From Haplosporangium gracile (taxonomy: Eukaryota > Mortierellomycota > Mortierellomycetes > Mortierellales > Mortierellaceae), in assembly GCA_015499985.1 (NCBI GenBank), contig JAAAUF010000571.1, positions 1-27,446 of the forward strand: a stretch of 27,446 bases of DNA. Reading direction: 5' to 3'. Below the pieces are notes generated by a model, which worked only from the letters and a program-made list of their open reading frames with translations, did no database searches and had not been told where the DNA came from. The position numbers and the translations under genes were made by a program. Each line of letters starts with the position of its first letter. Position 1 is the stretch's first letter. Positions 1-9,033 of the stretch are shown here, piece by piece.

Positions 1-323
1 TACTATAATGAGTTACTTCAATGACGTAATTATGGCGCCCAATGTCCTCCAGCCTCCTTCGTCCATTAATTGATTTTTTTCATTTGTCGGATTTTATCGT
101 GTCTCTGGCTTTTCATCAATCGAGTAGCCTTTCCTTGGCTGTATTCATTCATATATTTATTGCTGCCAAAAAACAGAAAACAAACAAAAAAAATCATGAA
201 AGCTTGTGTAAACAACTGTATACGTCTATTTATTAACGTAAAAAGGCACCTTTCCTTATGGGATGCTTCATGAAAGTGATCGCAGTTGTCAATTTTGTTC
301 TCGACCATCAATGTAGGCTTGGA
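1..323. other. Intergenic, no gene seen
   Basis: AT-rich, with short open frames on both strands but no recognisable domain. It holds the 3' flank of the minus-strand F-box gene that ends at 324, including a candidate poly(A) signal at 229-234. Confidence 0.6.
229..234 (-). terminator. Candidate poly(A) signal of F-box gene 1
   Basis: AATAAA on the minus strand about 90 bases past the stop codon of the 324-1214 gene. Position and sequence fit a polyadenylation signal. The cleavage site itself cannot be seen. Confidence 0.4.
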
Positions 324-1214
324 TCACAACAGCGCAACAACATCCCGAGTCGACCACCACTTGCGAGATCGATGTTGGCTTAGCAAAAGGTGAGGTTTAT
401 GAGGCTTGCCGTCTCGATGGTTAACTTTGAAGTCGTATTTCGTCCCTTGTGAAGTCGAATAGAGTTTCAGACTCACAAGGCCGCTCGACACTTGAATCAA
501 GTCGGAAACTTGAAGCCAAAGAGCTCCTTTCCTCCCCTTTAAGGAGAAGCTAGGCCGCAAGAGCTCCAAATGGGTCAGCTCTGGACAGTGGCGAGCGAGA
601 TGAACATCGATCGGGTCAATCGCCAGGCTCTTGATCTTCCATAATGCTCCACCGGGTAAGGGGTCGCGGGTGTTCTTCTCGTGGTAGTAGAAAGAACCTT
701 TCAGGCGGAGCTCCTCCAAGCGGGTAAACAGCGGGAAGATTGTCTCGATATCGATCCATTTATGACCGCTGTACAAGCTGAGGTCGAGCCGGGTAAGACT
801 TTTGAGGGCGAGCATAGTACCAATCAGACTGGGAGGAAACCCGCGCAGCTCTGTGCAAAGGACTAACGAGGTCAAGCTCGGAGCCGTCACAAGAGAGTTG
901 ATGATTTGAGAAGGGCGGATCTGAGGACGTAAGTTGGGTACTCCCTTTGGTCTGACCAAGCAGGAGTTGCTGTGCCATTCGAAGGACTTGAGGTGGTGAA
1001 AGCATGGATAAAAAGTTTGGTCATCTTGAGTGGTAGTTTGTTTGATGGGAAAGTTGGGATGGTGCCAGTCCGTTTTCGTGATAGAGGTCCAGACAAAAGG
1101 TGCAAGGATAATGGACCATTCGCGACAGACCCGTAGAGCAGCAAGAGTGGATGGTCTGTCGAAATGTTGAGCGATGGCGAGAATCAACTCAGTGGGGAGA
1201 TTAAGCGGAGGCAT
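324..1214 (-). CDS. F-box / leucine-rich-repeat-like protein (paralogue 1)
   Basis: Intronless 296-residue frame starting at an ATG. The N-terminus (about residues 4-45) is a degenerate F-box: LPTELILAIAQHF, then VCREW, then a W-rich stretch (WTSI..TDWHHPNFPIK). The rest has leucine spacing like irregular LRRs (LTSLVL, LTRLDLSL, LEELRLKGS, LTHLELL). It ends in KWWSTRDVVALL. F-box proteins recruit substrates to SCF (Skp1-Cul1-F-box) ubiquitin ligases; that role is inferred from family, and no substrate can be named. It shares anchors with the gene at 2889-3791 (WHHP.FPIK, FPLF.RL.EL.LKGS, LYS.SQG, GKP..PH, KWWST.DVVA.L), and a decayed copy lies between them. It is short compared with many fungal F-box/LRR proteins, but complete by comparison with its paralogue. 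Confidence 0.78.
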   Translation of the reverse strand: MPPLNLPTELILAIAQHFDRPSTLAALRVCREWSIILAPFVWTSITKTDWHHPNFPIKQTTTQDDQTFYPCFHHLKSFEWHSNSCLVRPKGVPNLRPQIRPSQIINSLVTAPSLTSLVLCTELRGFPPSLIGTMLALKSLTRLDLSLYSGHKWIDIETIFPLFTRLEELRLKGSFYYHEKNTRDPLPGGALWKIKSLAIDPIDVHLARHCPELTHLELLRPSFSLKGRKGALWLQVSDLIQVSSGLVSLKLYSTSQGTKYDFKVNHRDGKPHKPHLLLSQHRSRKWWSTRDVVALL

Positions 1215-1772
1215 GAGTTGTTCAATCCTGTCAGTGTTGAGTAGGAGACAAAAAGGGTTACGACAGGAGTGGAGGAAGAATAAGGTATGAAAAGAAAGAA
1301 ATGGTAAGTACGCATGTCTATTGAGCGGGTAAAGAAAACATGTCTCCGGTTCAAATGACGATGAGAAAATATTTACACAAAGCCTTGCACTGATAACATC
1401 GCCAAATGATTTTTTTTTGCTTGATCTATTGACAAATATGAGTCTCTTTTTTTTTTTTTTGAAGTAGGCATACGAGGTGGCTCATTTTCACAATTGAAAA
1501 CAAACAAAAAAAAATCCACGCGTGGCTGGCACTTTCTGCTCTATGTTTTATACCTTCTTTGCTTTGCTTTGCTTTGATATTTTTTTTAATATATTTTCGA
1601 AAGGAGATCAATGAGAAGCGAAAGTCGGCACATATTCAAAAAAAAACGCAAAATTTTGTACGGAAAAAGTTTAATGATAGAAAAGCCAGCGAACTTGGTT
1701 TTATTTCTCATGGTTCACATTAGGCGATACATATTTAAACGCACCTCGACGCTTGATGCAGGCTTGAAATCA
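1215..1772. other. Intergenic between F-box gene 1 and its decayed neighbour
   Basis: Upstream region of the 324-1214 gene. It contains poly-T tracts near 1408 and 1446 and a small CTTTG repeat at about 1558-1576. No coding sequence is recognisable. Confidence 0.5.
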
Positions 1773-2675
1773 CTACAGAGCGACGACATTCCGAATCGAC
1801 CAAAACGAGCGAGATAGACGGACCTCCCCCTCCCCCCCTCCAGGAATGGGGCTTGTCATCGCTCCTACGCGAATGTTGGACTCTGAACGTGTATGTCTCC
1901 TTACTCGCGAAAGACTAACATCTCAAAACCATGAGGTTGCTCGGTTTATCAATCATCTTATAGACACAAAGACATATCATCTCCTTTTCTCCTTCCTCCT
2001 CCGTGTCCATGAAAAACATTGGTTGAGGAAGCTCCAAATGAATCAGTTGTGGACAGTGGCAGGCGAGAGAGATATTGATTGTACCTATTGTTATACGTTT
2101 GATTGCCCATGATGCTCCATCCTTTAAAGGGTTAAGGCTATCTTTCTCGCAGTGGACAAAAGATCCACAGCGGCGCAGCTCATAGAGTCAAGAAAATAGG
2201 GGGAAGAAAGTCTCAACGAGCACGTTCAAAGTTGGAGGCAGCTTGAATGTCAAGCTTCTTGAGATTGGATAGTCCCCGAATCGGGTCAATAGACTTCTGT
2301 CTGGTCCTTGAACCTTCACTCGAAATGTGAGCGAAATCGGATTCATAGTCATCAAGAGAAAGTATGTTAGTCTCAAGGAAGGGGTCTATAATGTAGATTA
2401 CGCAATGGCATTGGCGCGGATCAGGGAGGTGTTGTCGCGTCACTCCATAGATTTGAGTCGTTGGAAGCACAGGCTGAAGTTCGAATCCAGACTGGAGAAA
2501 TATTCCTTAATAGGGAAACGTGGATGGTACCAGTCTATTTTCTTGATAGAGGTTCAAATAAGGGACGCAAGAACGGTGTACCATTGGCGACAAATACGAA
2601 GAGAGAGAAAGTCGATGGTCTGTCGAGATGCTGAGTAACGGTGAGGATTATCTCTTTTGGCAGAGGTGGAGACAT
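1773..2675 (-). pseudogene. Decayed F-box paralogue
   Basis: This lies between two intact paralogues and matches gene 1 at both ends. The start region reads MSPPLPKEIILTVTQHLDRPST, like MPPLNLPTELILAIAQHFDRPST. One base is then missing, so LRICRQW continues in another frame. In that frame a TGA (2554-2556) stands where gene 1 has Trp in FVWTSI. Homology resumes with KIDWYHPRFPIK. The 3' end reads FWSIRNVVAL then TAG, matching KWWSTRDVVALL. Between these ends many stops occur in all frames. A stretch near 2025-2075 still matches gene 1 almost base for base. It is therefore a tandem duplicate closer to gene 1 than to the 2889-3791 gene, now non-coding. Whether it is transcribed is unknown. Confidence 0.85.
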
Positions 2676-2888
2676 TGTTGTTGTTGAGGGCTCTTGGAGT
2701 TGTTGTTAGATTGTTGGAATAATGGCGAGGCGAGGAGTGACACGAGTAGTAAAAGCAAGTAAGAGGGGAGAGAGGATTCAGGAAAGTTGGAGGTTCTTGT
2801 TTTTTGTAATTAAAGCAATTCAGGATTGAGTCAGTGATACCTTTTACTACGTTAATATCCTAAAGCAAACAACACCTCTGTTCAGCTC

Positions 2889-3791
2889 CTACAAAAAGGC
2901 GACAACATCCTCAGTAGACCACCACTTCTTCTGATTGACTGCGACAGTGTTCAACATCCTGTGGGGTCTGCCAGGCTTGCCTCCAGTCGGATCACGAACA
3001 ATGAAGGAAAGCCACTTGCCCTGCGAATTTGAGTATAACATGAGACCCTTGAGACTGGTTGGCGCCGACAACAGCTCAGTCAACAAGCTCCATAATCCCC
3101 TCATCCTTCCTGACATGGACGCGGACTGAGGGAGAAGTCGAAGTTGCTCGAGGTCTGGGCAGCGGCGGATCAGAGATGAGTCTCGAAGATTGATCGTCAG
3201 TCTCTTCATTCTCCAAGGTGCCTCCTCTCCAAGCAAGCAACGAGGTGGTTCGTTCTCGTACTGGTACCAAGACCCTTTGAGGCAGAGTTCGGTCAGGCGG
3301 GAAAACAGCGGGAACATACCCTCGATCGGGAATGCGACTTGTCCCGCGGACATGTTGATATTGAGGATCTTAAGATTTTGGAGACAGCACATTCTCTCAA
3401 ACAGCGCAGGGTCCGGACCGTGCGTCTCCATGCGAAGTATGAGGATCGTGAGATTGGGCATCATAGTCATAAGAGCTCCTAACCTGGCAGTCGGTATCTG
3501 AGGTCCGGTAGTGGCGAGCACCTTTTGCGAGGTCAAAGAAAAGTTGTTGTGCCACTCGAGTAACTTAACATGGCGGAGGTCCAAGGCCAAGCTGCTGTCG
3601 CCGTTGCCTGCAATCAAGTTGTACTTGATAGGGAAGCTTGGGTGGTGCCAGGCGGTCTTGAAAATGAAGGACAGAAGCAGAGGTTGTAGGGCTTTGGACC
3701 ATTGGCGACAAACCATAATGGAATGGAGAACCGAGCGCCTGCTGAGGTGTTGACCGATAGCGAAAACGACTTCGTTAGGGATAGGGATCAT
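2889..3791 (-). CDS. F-box / leucine-rich-repeat-like protein (paralogue 2)
   Basis: Intronless 300-residue frame starting at an ATG. The F-box-like N-terminus (about residues 3-45) reads IPNEVVFAIGQHL, VCRQW, then FIFKTAWHHPSFPIK. Irregular leucine-rich segments follow (LTILIL, LKILNINM, LTELCLKGSWY, LEQLRLL, LKGLMLY), and the protein ends in KWWSTEDVVAFL. It aligns over its full length with the 324-1214 product, with conserved anchors but extensive divergence between them, so the duplication is old compared with that of the decayed middle copy. An SCF substrate-adaptor role is inferred from the F-box family only. The start is supported by the match to paralogue 1 at the same position. Confidence 0.78.
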   Translation of the reverse strand: MIPIPNEVVFAIGQHLSRRSVLHSIMVCRQWSKALQPLLLSFIFKTAWHHPSFPIKYNLIAGNGDSSLALDLRHVKLLEWHNNFSLTSQKVLATTGPQIPTARLGALMTMMPNLTILILRMETHGPDPALFERMCCLQNLKILNINMSAGQVAFPIEGMFPLFSRLTELCLKGSWYQYENEPPRCLLGEEAPWRMKRLTINLRDSSLIRRCPDLEQLRLLPQSASMSGRMRGLWSLLTELLSAPTSLKGLMLYSNSQGKWLSFIVRDPTGGKPGRPHRMLNTVAVNQKKWWSTEDVVAFL

Positions 3792-5160
3792 GGCTTGGAT
3801 AGTGGAAGGCGGATGAAAGGATTAAGAGAAGGGAAGAAAGAGTAGCAGAGGCCGGTTGACAGCACTGAAAAAAAATGACCGCCAGTGCCAGTATGAAGGG
3901 AGAGGAATTGTGATTTTGTGAATGCGGAAAAGAAGGGCGGATGCCAAGCGCGAACCAGACAAGTGGACCCTGTCGTCAGGTACAGTCTCGAGCGATACTT
4001 GGAAAAGGTTTTCAAGGAATGATGGCATTAATGCATCATCTCGTCTGCCGTCGATGGGCAAGAAAATAGAGCGGCTCTAAAGTCTTTCACCACCACATGC
4101 TTCGCCCCCAACCCTACCTCATCGTATTTAGACCTAATGTAGATACTGTACAGGTAAAAAAGGGAAGCACGGTAGCTTTTGTGTTCGTTACTCTATTTCA
4201 GAGACCAACGTTAGCTGACCTTCATTTTCAGTGTGTGTGCGTCGAGACTAATATTTATTAAAGGAACAAGTGACCATCAACTGAGAGCACAACGATCACC
4301 ATTCTTGGAACCACTGATTTTGCAAGTAAAAAGTAATTTGTACACGTATTACGCCTATTATCAAGAAATAGCACGAGAGACGTATTAGTCTCAGTTTAAA
4401 TGAACGTTTCTGATCATGGCAGCCACAGATAAGCTAACAGAAAAAAAATCAAGGCGTAAACAAACGTACATAAGCTTACTTCTTCGTGACATCTATCAAG
4501 ACATGCACTGCAAGGGGTGATACTGGAGCAAGAGTAAGCTTTAAACTGCTGGAGCTTGTAGAACTGTCAACATGTGTAGCAGACCATATGGTCTGCTGGT
4601 GGGAAGAACGGACCGAGTCAAATCGTACTTAGCTAGCAACAACGGAAAAACATGAAAAAGTAAAGAGAGGCAGAATAGTTAGGCTCACGGGGGCAACGAA
4701 CCAGCGATGCCAAACTTTGAAGATGGTCAAGCAATGGAGCGAAGAAGTGAAGGGTACTTACAATGTAGAATGTAGAAGGGCCTTCTTAATCTTGGTGTGA
4801 CAGTAGAGGTAGTTCTAGGGAAAGGCCGCCTGGGTCGAGAGGGTAGTCCTATCCTGGCCATATATGTTGAGACGCTGGGTGAGAGTAAGAAAAAGTAATA
4901 TTTAGGGTGGGATGCAATGAAAGCAGATGTTGATTATGGTGGCGGAGGTATGAGAGGGTAAAAAAAGAAAGGCAGAAAGTGTAAGAAGGATGGCAATATA
5001 AGAAGGGTGAAGGAGAAGGAGAAGGATGGAAGGGGAGAGCAAGTGGAGAAAGAAGCTTTGCTTACCTGTATTCTTGGGGTAGACGGGAAAAGTAAAAAGG
5101 AACGAAAAAAAGAAAGAAGGGAAAAGAAAAGAAAAGAGAAAAGACAAGCAGCTTTCTATG
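3792..5160. other. Long intergenic stretch without a recognisable gene
   Basis: About 1.37 kb. It starts with the upstream region of the 2889-3791 gene. From about 4900 to 5150 the plus strand is strongly purine-rich (runs of AGAAGG and GAAAAGAAAAG), so open frames there on the minus strand are Phe/Leu/Ser-rich artefacts. No domain, RNA gene or repeat family was recognised. Confidence 0.5.
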
Positions 5161-5935
5161 TCATGTGTTAGCACAAATACACGAGAACACTGTATATAGT
5201 CTGTTCAGCTCGGGGACACCAAACCTAGGTGAGGACGAGCTGTCGTCATTATCAATGCCCTTCGTCCATTCTGCATCAGAAGCCCAGCTGATCAATCTCA
5301 CGGAAGCAGGAGAAAACATCCCGCTCTTTACGACTCGCTTTGCGTACTTGCCAACACCGCCCTCCAAGCTATGAATTATCACCAGTATACCATGAAATTG
5401 AGTCCGTTATTGAGCTCAACATCGCGGCACGTATTACCACTGAGTGAGGTTGGCCTGTATGAAGTACTCAGAAGAGTAGGGATGGGAGGGTTCCCAATAC
5501 AGACGGCAAGAACGGATATATCTCCAATAAAACCCTGGTTACACGATCAGTCGACAGTAGACGTGCGGTAGTCGCAAGTTTTCTCCATCTTTCCAAGATC
5601 GAGGACATGTGCAGCAACAGAAAACTAAACTTTTCGAATCGGTAAGTTTTGATGTTTGGATACTTTCTTGGCGTCCTGTTCTCTACTATTAAACTGATCA
5701 TATATTTTTTCTAGACGCCCTCCATTTTCATATATCAACAGCGTCTTGCTAGACAAGCCTCCGTGGAAAAGGAATAGTTGAGCTGGCTTTGCTGACAGAG
5801 CGGGCGAGTAAGGCGTAAGCATGCCGAAGGGTGTAGAAGAGATTATGTAAACAGGACGTGAGGCAGCTTTGTAAACCCCATCTCGGACCGATACGATGGG
5901 GGATACCCGGGATCCTTTCACCCTCAATGCCGGAC
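5161..5935. other. Anonymous region with overlapping open frames on both strands
   Basis: Frames stay open at 5165-5374 (plus), 5161-5382 (minus) and 5625-5954 (minus), but all three would begin at GTG rather than ATG. None carries a motif I recognise. The regular composition suggests a degraded coding or repeat sequence rather than simple DNA. It borders an F-box fragment. No function is assigned. Confidence 0.3.
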
Positions 5936-6225
5936 TATGGGGACATTGTACCACTCGACCGACCGAGTATGAACAGGACTTGTGAATAACTTATATGCCT
6001 CTGTTTTTTCCTTGTTCGCGTCGAAGAGTAGAGCAAGATTCGTTCAAGGCTTGAGGGTAACGAGGAAAGGTACCACTGCTTTCTGGTGGTCGTGACCCAG
6101 GCGAGCGACTGGAGAGCATGGAGCCACTGCCGACAGACTTGAAGGCATGCAAAGAGTGAACGTCCGTCGAGCAGCTCTCCAAATGCAACCACGACATCGG
6201 TCAAGATGCGTTGGCTTGGCTTATT
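5936..6225 (-). pseudogene. F-box fragment
   Basis: The minus strand encodes an F-box-like segment: SQRILTDVVVAFGELLDGRSLFACLQVCRQW, here read in parts as ILTDVVVAFGEL, RSLFACLQVCRQW, then a Trp and a QWYLSSLP stretch that parallels WHHP.FP in the intact paralogues upstream. There is no in-frame ATG before the box. Upstream the frame runs into a TAG within GACTAG, which could alternatively be a splice acceptor. After about 90 residues the frame ends without the leucine-rich part. I read it as a truncated F-box relic. A first exon of a spliced gene is possible but less likely, because nothing F-box-like follows. Confidence 0.55.
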
Positions 6226-7013
6226 GGACGCCTTGTTGGTTGCGCTGGTGTGTGGAGTTGAGTTGATAGCCTAGTCAGAAGGAGGTGAAAAGAAACGGGT
6301 GTTGGGTTCATCCGATAAGAAACGCAATAGAGGCGTCAGGGAACAATAGGCATTAGGGAACGATAGGCATCAACAATAACATCGAAAGTAAGAGACTAGC
6401 AAATAATGAGGTAAACGTTGATTGTATTGTTTTCAGGCATCAAAAAAAAGGGCGCCATGAGGACGGAGAGAGAGAAAGAGAGGTATGTATGGTTGCTGTA
6501 GAGATCGATTGAAAGTCCGATGAATAAGGGAGGGAAGTGGTAGGCAGAAAATGCTGAGAAGGAGTTAGAGACGGATGGAAAGGACGAGAGGGCGGGGAAA
6601 CCAAAAAAAATGGACTGTGCCTTTTTTGATCCACGTGACAAATAACAAGGCAAAAAGAGAAAAAATCGGTGAAAGAAGCGTTCAACTTTTGGAGTGGAGG
6701 GTTCTGCCACTTTCTTTTCATATTCGATTTTTTATCTGCCTCGCATTGAGTTTGTTCATGAAAATGAGAATTGGGAAAAGAAACAATTCACCGAGTAGTC
6801 CAACTGTTTGAACGCACCTCCAACACATTTCGCGACGGCTGATTGGTCGCAATGCTGAGTACAGTCACGGTTTCATTTCTCATGTTCGTTTTTCCTTCTT
6901 CCCTTGCGCCTCCTTTTTCTCGTCCTTGTCATCCCACTCCATTCCTATCATAAAATACCATTTACCATCGCCACTAGTGCTTTTAATCGAATACATTCGA
7001 ATCGACTATGTTA
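6226..7013. other. Intergenic, low complexity
   Basis: No gene recognised. At 6440-6620 the plus strand is purine-rich, giving spurious Ser/Phe-rich minus-strand frames. It leads into the fold-back at 7014-7092. Confidence 0.5.
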
Positions 7014-7092
7014 TGCATTGGGTTTGTGCGCAATCGAATCGAATTTCATAATTTTCCAAGGATTCGATTCGATTGCGCACAAACCCAATGCA
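7014..7092. repeat. 31-base perfect inverted repeat (fold-back)
   Basis: Arms at 7014-7044 and 7062-7092 are exact reverse complements (TGCATTGGGTTTGTGC... and its complement) separated by a 17-base spacer. It sits exactly where the neighbouring gag-protease relic loses its reading frame toward reverse transcriptase. Flanking sequence also repeats CGAATCGA-type words. It may be a short fold-back element or a palindrome formed at a rearrangement junction. Confidence 0.9.
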
Positions 7093-7144
7093 AAACTTAG
7101 TCAATTTGAAGGTGTCTCTGGGAGGGAGCAAATTGTCGACGTCG

Positions 7145-7650
7145 TCAATATACAATGGTGCCTTTTGGAACAGATAGACACACCATCATCTCAGGAACGG
7201 GACAGTGACTTGTCTTTGAGATATTTTCATTGTCTTTGAGTGCTTTACTGATCGCATCTAGGAATCTTCCTTTCATGCGCTTGAAATCAGTAGTGAGAGT
7301 AGTAGTCGGACGCAAAGATGGTTTCTCGTCTTTGACGGGAGCATCATGTGCAGGTGCCATCTCTCTTATTTCTGGGAGACCCCAGAGAGAGAATCCCATA
7401 TGGTAAAAGAGATCCATTCCGACTGTAAGAGCATATTCTTGATCGCCGATTATTTCAAAAGGGGCAGAGAGAAACCGATCATTGAACTCAAATTCGACTT
7501 GATCAGTTACACCAATGCGTTCAACAGCAGACTTGTTTGCAAGTGTGAAATTGCCAGGGATCTTGGTGAAAGGAATATTATGTTCCTTGACTACATCTTG
7601 TTTGATAAAAGAATGTGTAGCACCAACGTCGATCAACGCATGGTATGTCC
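7145..7650 (-). pseudogene. Retropepsin-like protease remnant
   Basis: The frame reads YHALIDVGATHSFI, the layout of retroviral-type aspartic proteases (usually [VL][VI]D[ST]GA.HSFI). Here the residue after the catalytic Asp is Val, where Ser or Thr is expected, which should impair catalysis. A later GMDLFYHMGFSLWG stretch corresponds to the second conserved part of the fold. The upstream frame RIESVLSK joins only after a frameshift at about 7655-7665. The first codon of the long open stretch (7636) is TTG, an internal leucine, not a start. Confidence 0.75.
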
Positions 7651-7992
7651 TTTTGAAAGCACGGATTCAATTCGAAATCTGTTGTCGTGTTCTACGGCAT
7701 CCTTAATGGCAGCATAGTGCTGACGTTTAATTTGTCAAATGCGAATGTATTAAGTTCTTTAGTTGTCATACCAAAATTACTGTCGTTGTCACTGTAGTAG
7801 TCCAAATTATCCAGCAAGGTTAGACAGACTAGCAAAAGACAGTTCTTTTGTTGCAAAGTATGGCACAGAGACAAGGGCAGGTTGTTTTGGTGGTGACGAG
7901 CGAAACGCATACTGAGGTAGTGTACTTATAGGTGCAGCTACATCCATGTCAGTTGTGACAAATTGTTCGCTGTAGTTACAGGCAAATTATTT

Positions 7993-8355
7993 TTAGCAGT
8001 CACTAATACAACATTTTCTGGAACCATGGAGAACATCATTTTCTTCAGTGAAAGAAGCATGGACAGCAAGTGAGGGAGACAGAATTGGACCAAGAGAGAC
8101 AGTGTTAGAACCAGACAGTTGTAATTTTTTATTACAAGGTTCTACTATGGCAGGGAAGGGAAGTGATCTTCTCTCTTGTCTTGTCGGTCGTCTCTTCGGG
8201 GTCCACAGGTTCACTTGCCTTAAAGAGATAGTAGCATGAGTGAGCAAGGTTTGATCAGGAACAGACAAAAATTCAGATGCAGAAAAAGGAGGTGTGAATA
8301 ATTTACCTTCTTCCTTGTCCTTGTTGCTCAGAGACCCGGCCTGATGTGAGAACAA
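7993..8355 (-). pseudogene. gag-protease linker remnant
   Basis: A 120-residue open stretch lies between the gag zinc knuckle and the protease. Its first residues arise from the palindromic element, so the apparent start is an artefact. It is rich in Ser, Pro and Lys with no catalytic motif. It is assigned to the retroelement only by order and strand. Confidence 0.5.
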
Positions 8356-8442
8356 CGATTTTTGGGCTGATCAGGTCAGTTAGACTACTTTTTGACCTGA
8401 TCAGCCCAAACATTGACCTGTTCTCACATCAGGCTAGGTCTC
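8331..8442. repeat. 112-base double-armed fold-back element
   Basis: Outer arms 8331-8354 and 8419-8442 are inverted copies with two mismatches in 24 bases (core GCCTGATGTGAGAACA). Inner arms 8363-8378 and 8393-8408 are exact inverted copies (TGGGCTGATCAGGTCA). The two pairs are separated by 8- and 10-base unmatched stretches, with a 14-base loop. It lies within the gag-protease relic and cuts its frame. A CTGAG word occurs at each border and could be a short target duplication, but the boundaries are not clean. Confidence 0.85.
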
Positions 8443-8693
8443 AGGCCGCCCTTGCTGCCAAAGTTCTTCTTGCTGCCAAAGTTCTTCTTGCGGTCACTTT
8501 TACAGTAGGGGGCAGTATGACCATGTTTGTTGCACTTGGTACAGTGTCTACAATTCTTGGTATCATGCGAGTAGATTTTACCGTGGTTGTCACAGTGGTA
8601 AGCCTTCTTGCCGGAGTCAGACGAAGATGAGGACGAAGACAAATCAACAGTCGCCTTGTCTTTGCCACGGCGGTCGTTTCTGCGACGTACTAC
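8424..8693 (-). pseudogene. gag C-terminus with CCHC zinc knuckle
   Basis: The minus-strand frame, open from a TGA at 8694-8696, contains CTKCNKHGHTAPYC, an exact C-X2-C-X4-H-X4-C zinc knuckle as found in gag nucleocapsid proteins. Just before it is CDNHGKIYSHDTKNC, the C-X2-H-X5-H-X4-C motif that often precedes the knuckle in fungal gypsy gag. A serine run and a basic patch precede both. After the knuckle, KKNFGSKKNFGSK is encoded by two tandem 18-base units (8452-8490). The frame ends inside the 8331-8442 palindrome, and no gag N-terminus is visible. Confidence 0.8.
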
Positions 8694-9027
8694 TCATCGC
8701 GTACATCTGTTCAAACCGTATCGATAGGTGGATGTACTTAGATCTCGTAAAGATGTAGCAGTATTGTAGATCCTAGAGAGAGATGGAAGACAAACATTGT
8801 CGCTTTACATCTCCAACTGTTTGGCTTGCGCGAAGGAGCAAGTTACCGCGCTCAAAGATGTATCATTGCTAAGAAGCATGTCATGCGGCGACACTCAGGA
8901 CAGTATCATTCGATGATGATGTGTAGGAACTAGAAACAAACATGCTATGGCGCAAGAATGTGTTTCATTCTTTGAGCAACGAAAAAAAAAAAATCAGATT
9001 CAAGATGACCAATTTTTATTTTGAGAT
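8694..9027. other. Intergenic, no gene seen
   Basis: This stretch lies between the retroelement relic and the 3' end of the 9032-9535 gene. No long frame, zinc-knuckle-like or capsid-like sequence is recognisable, so the gag N-terminus has been lost or has diverged beyond recognition. Confidence 0.5.
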
Positions 9028-9033
9028 TTTATT
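9028..9033 (-). terminator. Candidate poly(A) signal overlapping a stop codon
   Basis: AATAAA on the minus strand overlaps the TAA stop of the 9032-9535 gene (TTTAATAAAATC). A second AATAAA lies at 9014-9019. Either could direct cleavage a little downstream. Confidence 0.45.

Larger units (their letters stand above)
7093..8693 (-). mobile_element. Degraded Ty3/gypsy-type retroelement (gag zinc knuckle and protease only)
   Basis: Read on the minus strand, a gag C-terminus (8424-8693) is followed by a linker frame (7993-8355), a broken segment (7692-7910) and a retropepsin-like domain (about 7145-7650). Past the protease, a stretch that resembles the linker before reverse transcriptase (HCPVPEMMVCLSVPKG) meets a TGA and then the 7014-7092 fold-back. 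No reverse transcriptase, RNase H or integrase follows, and no long terminal repeats were found. Frame changes between segments, a nested palindrome (8331-8442) and the altered protease motif show it is a fossil. Gag packages element RNA and the protease would process the polyprotein in a live element. Confidence 0.8.

Noticed and set aside
2475..2500. GTTCGAATCC word suggesting a tRNA T-arm
   Set aside because: It lies within the F-box pseudogene and no acceptor stem or anticodon arm can be formed around it.
2327..2638. 103-codon plus-strand frame in the decayed F-box copy
   Set aside because: Antisense to clear F-box homology, with no motif of its own.
4902..5174. Phe/Leu/Ser-rich minus-strand frame resembling membrane segments
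   Set aside because: Follows from purine-rich simple sequence on the opposite strand; not a believable protein.
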